Below, piece after piece: positions 30,206 through 32,881 of a stretch of DNA of 32,881 nt. Source of the DNA: an uncultured Prochlorococcus sp. Lineage in GTDB: Bacteria > Cyanobacteriota > Cyanobacteriia > PCC-6307 > Cyanobiaceae. The position numbers and the translations under genes are program-made. The DNA lies in the NCBI GenBank assembly GCA_902591865.1, contig CACJCK010000015.1, forward strand, positions 1 through 32,881. Direction: 5' to 3'. A model generated the notes under the pieces. It was not told where the DNA came from. It did not search any database and saw only the letters and a program-made list of their open reading frames with translations. The stretch's first letter is position 1; the number at the start of each line of letters is the position of its first letter.

Positions 30206-31384
30206 ATGAGTCAAGTAAATTTATCTGAACGGGCACTTTCAATTGAGCCTTCCCTTACGTTGCAGATAAGTGCTAAAGCAAATCAATTATCTGCAGAAGG
30301 AGTAGATATTTGCAATTTAAGTGCGGGGGAACCTGACTTTAATGCCCCAAAAGAAGTTATTGATGCTACAAGTAAAGCTATATTTGATGGATTTACAAAG
30401 TACGGGCCAGCAGCGGGCAATTTAGATCTCCGAAAAGCAATTGCAAATAAACTGCAAATTCAAAACGATTTAAATTATGAATTTGAAAATGTAATGGTCA
30501 CAAATGGTGCTAAGCAAGCAATATATAATCTTTTCCAAGTTATGTTAAACATTGGAGACGAAGTTATTATTCCTTCTCCATACTGGTTAAGTTATCCCCA
30601 GATGGTTAGGTTGGCTGGTGGAAAGCCAATCTTTACAAATTCTTGTGCAGAAGATGGATTTAAAATAAATATAAAAGATTTGAAGTCAAAAATCTCTCCA
30701 AAAACTAAATTTATAATTATCAATTCTCCTAATAACCCTACTGGAAGAGTTATATCAGAGGAAGAATTATTGCAAATTGCCGATTTAGCCAGAGAAAATC
30801 CTAATATCAATATTCTTTCTGATGAGATTTATGAATTAATCCTTAAAAAAGAATTTAAACACAACAGTTTATCTACACTAGCAAATGACTTAAAAGATAG
30901 GATTTTTATAATAAATGGGTTTGCGAAAGGATGGGCTATGACTGGCTGGAGAATAGGTTATTTAGTAGGTTCCAAAGAAGTAATCAAAGCATCCTCAGCA
31001 TTACAAAGTCAAAGTACCAGTAACGTTTGTTCTTTTGTTCAAAAAGGTGCTTTAGAGGCTTTAAAAATTAATAATGAGTTTTTCTCAATGATAAATACCC
31101 ATTATGATCAAAGAAGAAGTCTTCTCTATGAGGGCCTCATGAATATAAATGGGATTTATATTGAAGAGCCTAATGGAGCATTTTATGCATTTCCAAGATT
31201 ACCTAACTCTTCAATTACTTCTGTTGAATTCTGCAATAAAGCTCTTCAAGATTATGGTTTAGTTGTTGTACCTGGAAAAGCTTTTGGGGCTGACGAATGT
31301 ATAAGAATATCTTGTGCAGCTTCAGAGATTAAAATAAAAGATGGACTAGGAAGGTTTGAAAAAGCCATCTCAGAATACTATTGA
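30206..31384 (+). CDS. aspC: Aspartate aminotransferase (class I PLP)
   Basis: A 392-residue class I aminotransferase of the type Ib (AspB) group. Features: NLSAGEPDFNAP near the start, TNGAKQAIYNLFQ, NSPNNPTGR, SDEIYE (PLP Asp and Tyr), the PLP lysine in NGFAKGWAMTGWRIGY, and a final Arg in IRISCAAS. It interconverts aspartate and oxaloacetate with glutamate. I use ATG 30206 (MSQVNLSERALSI) rather than TTG 30188. The phn genes follow 15 bases after its stop, perhaps as one transcript. Confidence 0.9.
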   Translation: MSQVNLSERALSIEPSLTLQISAKANQLSAEGVDICNLSAGEPDFNAPKEVIDATSKAIFDGFTKYGPAAGNLDLRKAIANKLQIQNDLNYEFENVMVTNGAKQAIYNLFQVMLNIGDEVIIPSPYWLSYPQMVRLAGGKPIFTNSCAEDGFKINIKDLKSKISPKTKFIIINSPNNPTGRVISEEELLQIADLARENPNINILSDEIYELILKKEFKHNSLSTLANDLKDRIFIINGFAKGWAMTGWRIGYLVGSKEVIKASSALQSQSTSNVCSFVQKGALEALKINNEFFSMINTHYDQRRSLLYEGLMNINGIYIEEPNGAFYAFPRLPNSSITSVEFCNKALQDYGLVVVPGKAFGADECIRISCAASEIKIKDGLGRFEKAISEYY

Positions 31385-31398
31385 TTTAAAAATAAATT

Positions 31399-32292
31399 AT
31401 GTTTAATTTAAAAAATTTCCTACTAAGTTCATTTTTATTATTTTCTATTTTTTCATCACCTGTATTTTCAAATCCCAAAGTTTTAAAAGTTGGAGCGATA
31501 CCTGATCAAAACCAAGATGTTTTGGACAAAAGATTTAATTTATTTTCTAAAGAATTATCCAAACAACTTGATATAGAAGTTAAATACATTCCTGTTATTA
31601 ACTATATTGCAGCAGTAACTGGATTTAGAACTAAAGATTTAGATTTAGTTTGGTTTGGTGGATTATCAGGAGTTCAAGCAAGATTACAAACTCCTAATTC
31701 AATTGTTATAGCTCAAAGAGATATCGATAAGGAATTTAAAAGTGTTTTTATAGTAAACAAAAATTTAGAACTTAATTCAATTTCAAACATTAAAGGACTT
31801 AAAAAACTAAAGAATTTAAGATTTACTTTTGGCTCTAAAAACTCAACTTCTGGAAGATTAATGCCAGAATATTTCTTAAATCAAGCAGGGGTAGAAATTA
31901 AACACTTTAAAGGGGAAAAAGCAGGTTTTAGCGGGAGTCATGATGCCACTATAGCTTTAGTTAATAGTGGATCATTTGATGCTGGAGCTTTAAATAAACA
32001 AGTTTGGGAAAACAATCTTAAAAACAATCCCAAAAGAACAAGTAATTTAGAATTATTCTGGATCACCCCAGAATATGTTGACTATCATTGGGTAGCTCAA
32101 GGAGATCTTGAAAATAGATTTGGTAAAGGGTTTACAAAACAACTTAAATCAGTAATTCTAAATTTAGATATAAAGCAAAAATCACATAAACAGATATTAG
32201 ATATGTTCAATGCAAAAAGATTTATTAATGCAGAAGCAAAACAGTATAAAAATATAGAGGACATCGGGAGGAAATTAAATAAAATTAGATGA
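31399..32292 (+). CDS. phnD: Phosphonate/phosphite ABC transporter substrate-binding protein
   Basis: A 297-residue periplasmic binding protein of the PhnD family with a signal peptide (FLLSSFLLFSIFSSPVFS). Ligand-site segments: VGAIPDQNQ, LVWFGGLSGVQA, FGSKNSTSGRLMPEYF and AGFSGSHDATIALVNSG. Related Prochlorococcus proteins bind phosphite or methylphosphonate; which one applies here cannot be decided. Its stop overlaps the phnC start (ATGA). It would deliver reduced phosphorus in phosphate-poor water. Confidence 0.88.
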   Translation: MFNLKNFLLSSFLLFSIFSSPVFSNPKVLKVGAIPDQNQDVLDKRFNLFSKELSKQLDIEVKYIPVINYIAAVTGFRTKDLDLVWFGGLSGVQARLQTPNSIVIAQRDIDKEFKSVFIVNKNLELNSISNIKGLKKLKNLRFTFGSKNSTSGRLMPEYFLNQAGVEIKHFKGEKAGFSGSHDATIALVNSGSFDAGALNKQVWENNLKNNPKRTSNLELFWITPEYVDYHWVAQGDLENRFGKGFTKQLKSVILNLDIKQKSHKQILDMFNAKRFINAEAKQYKNIEDIGRKLNKIR

Positions 32293-32881
32293 ATAATACC
32301 CTCTTAGAATTAAAAAATATATCTTATGAATACAAAAACAATCTGATTATAAATAAAGTAAATTTAAAAATAAATTCAGGGGAGAAAATTGCACTTCTTG
32401 GTAAAAGCGGTTCAGGAAAAACTACCCTTATATCAATGCTTAATGGCACTATCAAGCCCACTCAAGGTGAGGTTAAATTATTCAATAAAAATTTCGAGGA
32501 ATTAGATAGAAAGCAAAAACGCAAAATAACAACTATTTGGCAAGATTTAAGATTAATAGAAGATCTCTCAGCAGAACAAAATGTTAATTGTGGACTACTA
32601 GGGGAAAACAATTTATTTTTCGCTTTTAAAAATTTGCTAAATATAAGTTCTTTTAAGAAGGCACATAAATATATGCAATTATGTAGACTTCATAGCTCTA
32701 TTTACAACAAAAAAATCAGAGAACTATCTGGGGGGCAAAAACAAAGGGTAGCTATAGCTAGATCATTAATTCAAGGATCAAATATATTACTCGCAGATGA
32801 GCCTTTTAATAATCTAGATCCCAAATTAATAACAACAATTAAAAACCTGCTGCTAGAAAATGTTGATAAAAATAATACAAA
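32289..32881 (+). CDS. phnC: Phosphonate/phosphite ABC transporter ATPase (3' partial)
   Basis: Begins at ATG 32289 overlapping the phnD stop and runs off the window. It shows Walker A LLGKSGSGKT, the Q-loop region IWQDLRL, signature LSGGQKQR and Walker B LLADEPFNNLDP. An insert of ~20 residues (LFFAFKNLLNISS) before the signature is usual for PhnC. It energises the PhnD-dependent importer; a phnE permease gene is expected downstream outside the window. Confidence 0.9.
   Translation, partial: MNNTLLELKNISYEYKNNLIINKVNLKINSGEKIALLGKSGSGKTTLISMLNGTIKPTQGEVKLFNKNFEELDRKQKRKITTIWQDLRLIEDLSAEQNVNCGLLGENNLFFAFKNLLNISSFKKAHKYMQLCRLHSSIYNKKIRELSGGQKQRVAIARSLIQGSNILLADEPFNNLDPKLITTIKNLLLENVDKNNT

Overview
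The window looks like chromosome of a high-light Prochlorococcus. It is extremely AT-rich, has very short intergenic gaps, and its right third carries a typical cyanobacterial housekeeping set (purK, aroB, nadA, ispG, a carboxyl-terminal protease, a Psb32-like TPM protein). The left two thirds look like a genomic island. They are dominated by very small proteins, paralogous families, repeats and structured non-coding stretches. I recognise no tRNA, integrase or transposase in the window.

Layout. (1) 1-2.3 kb: the 3' part of a large mosaic surface protein with a C-type lectin domain, a copper-type cupredoxin domain and 57-residue repeats. (2) 2.3-9.4 kb: a string of small genes (one- and three-helix membrane proteins, an ABM-fold protein, two DUF paralogues, a dienelactone hydrolase, DUF3303-like and DUF3764-like proteins). 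Two copies of a ~310-bp structured repeat and a dispersed TTGACAGTCGATCTAA element are scattered among them. Several genes begin exactly at the T-run of an upstream terminator hairpin. A minus-strand group of tiny genes at 5.5-6.1 kb includes a DUF4278 peptide behind a leader resembling the glutamine-II (Downstream-peptide) riboswitch class. (3) 9.4-19.8 kb: a plasmid- or satellite-like block. A compact minus-strand operon contains a Cas4/RecB-type nuclease. Two related arrays of ~27-29-bp repeats each end in the same stem-loop block (about 10.1-10.3 and 15.25-15.46 kb). A perfect 24-bp palindrome precedes a three-gene plus-strand operon. An orphan nuclease-helicase fusion and a LexA-box-controlled zinc-finger-like gene follow. 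(4) 20.0-20.6 kb: a 13-bp-period iteron array next to a probable 6S RNA gene, which lies just downstream of purK on the same strand. (5) 20.6-32.9 kb: core chromosome, ending in an aminotransferase and the start of a phosphonate/phosphite ABC transporter operon (phnD, phnC).

How it fits together. The core genes supply purine, shikimate, NAD and isoprenoid synthesis plus photosystem and membrane maintenance. The island genes look like accessory stress, surface and mobile-element functions. The strongest candidate for an undescribed system is the 9.4-16.7 kb block. Its paired repeat-plus-hairpin modules, palindromes and nuclease operon resemble replication or partition machinery of an integrated plasmid or phage satellite, but without a recognisable replicase or integrase. 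This reading is inference.
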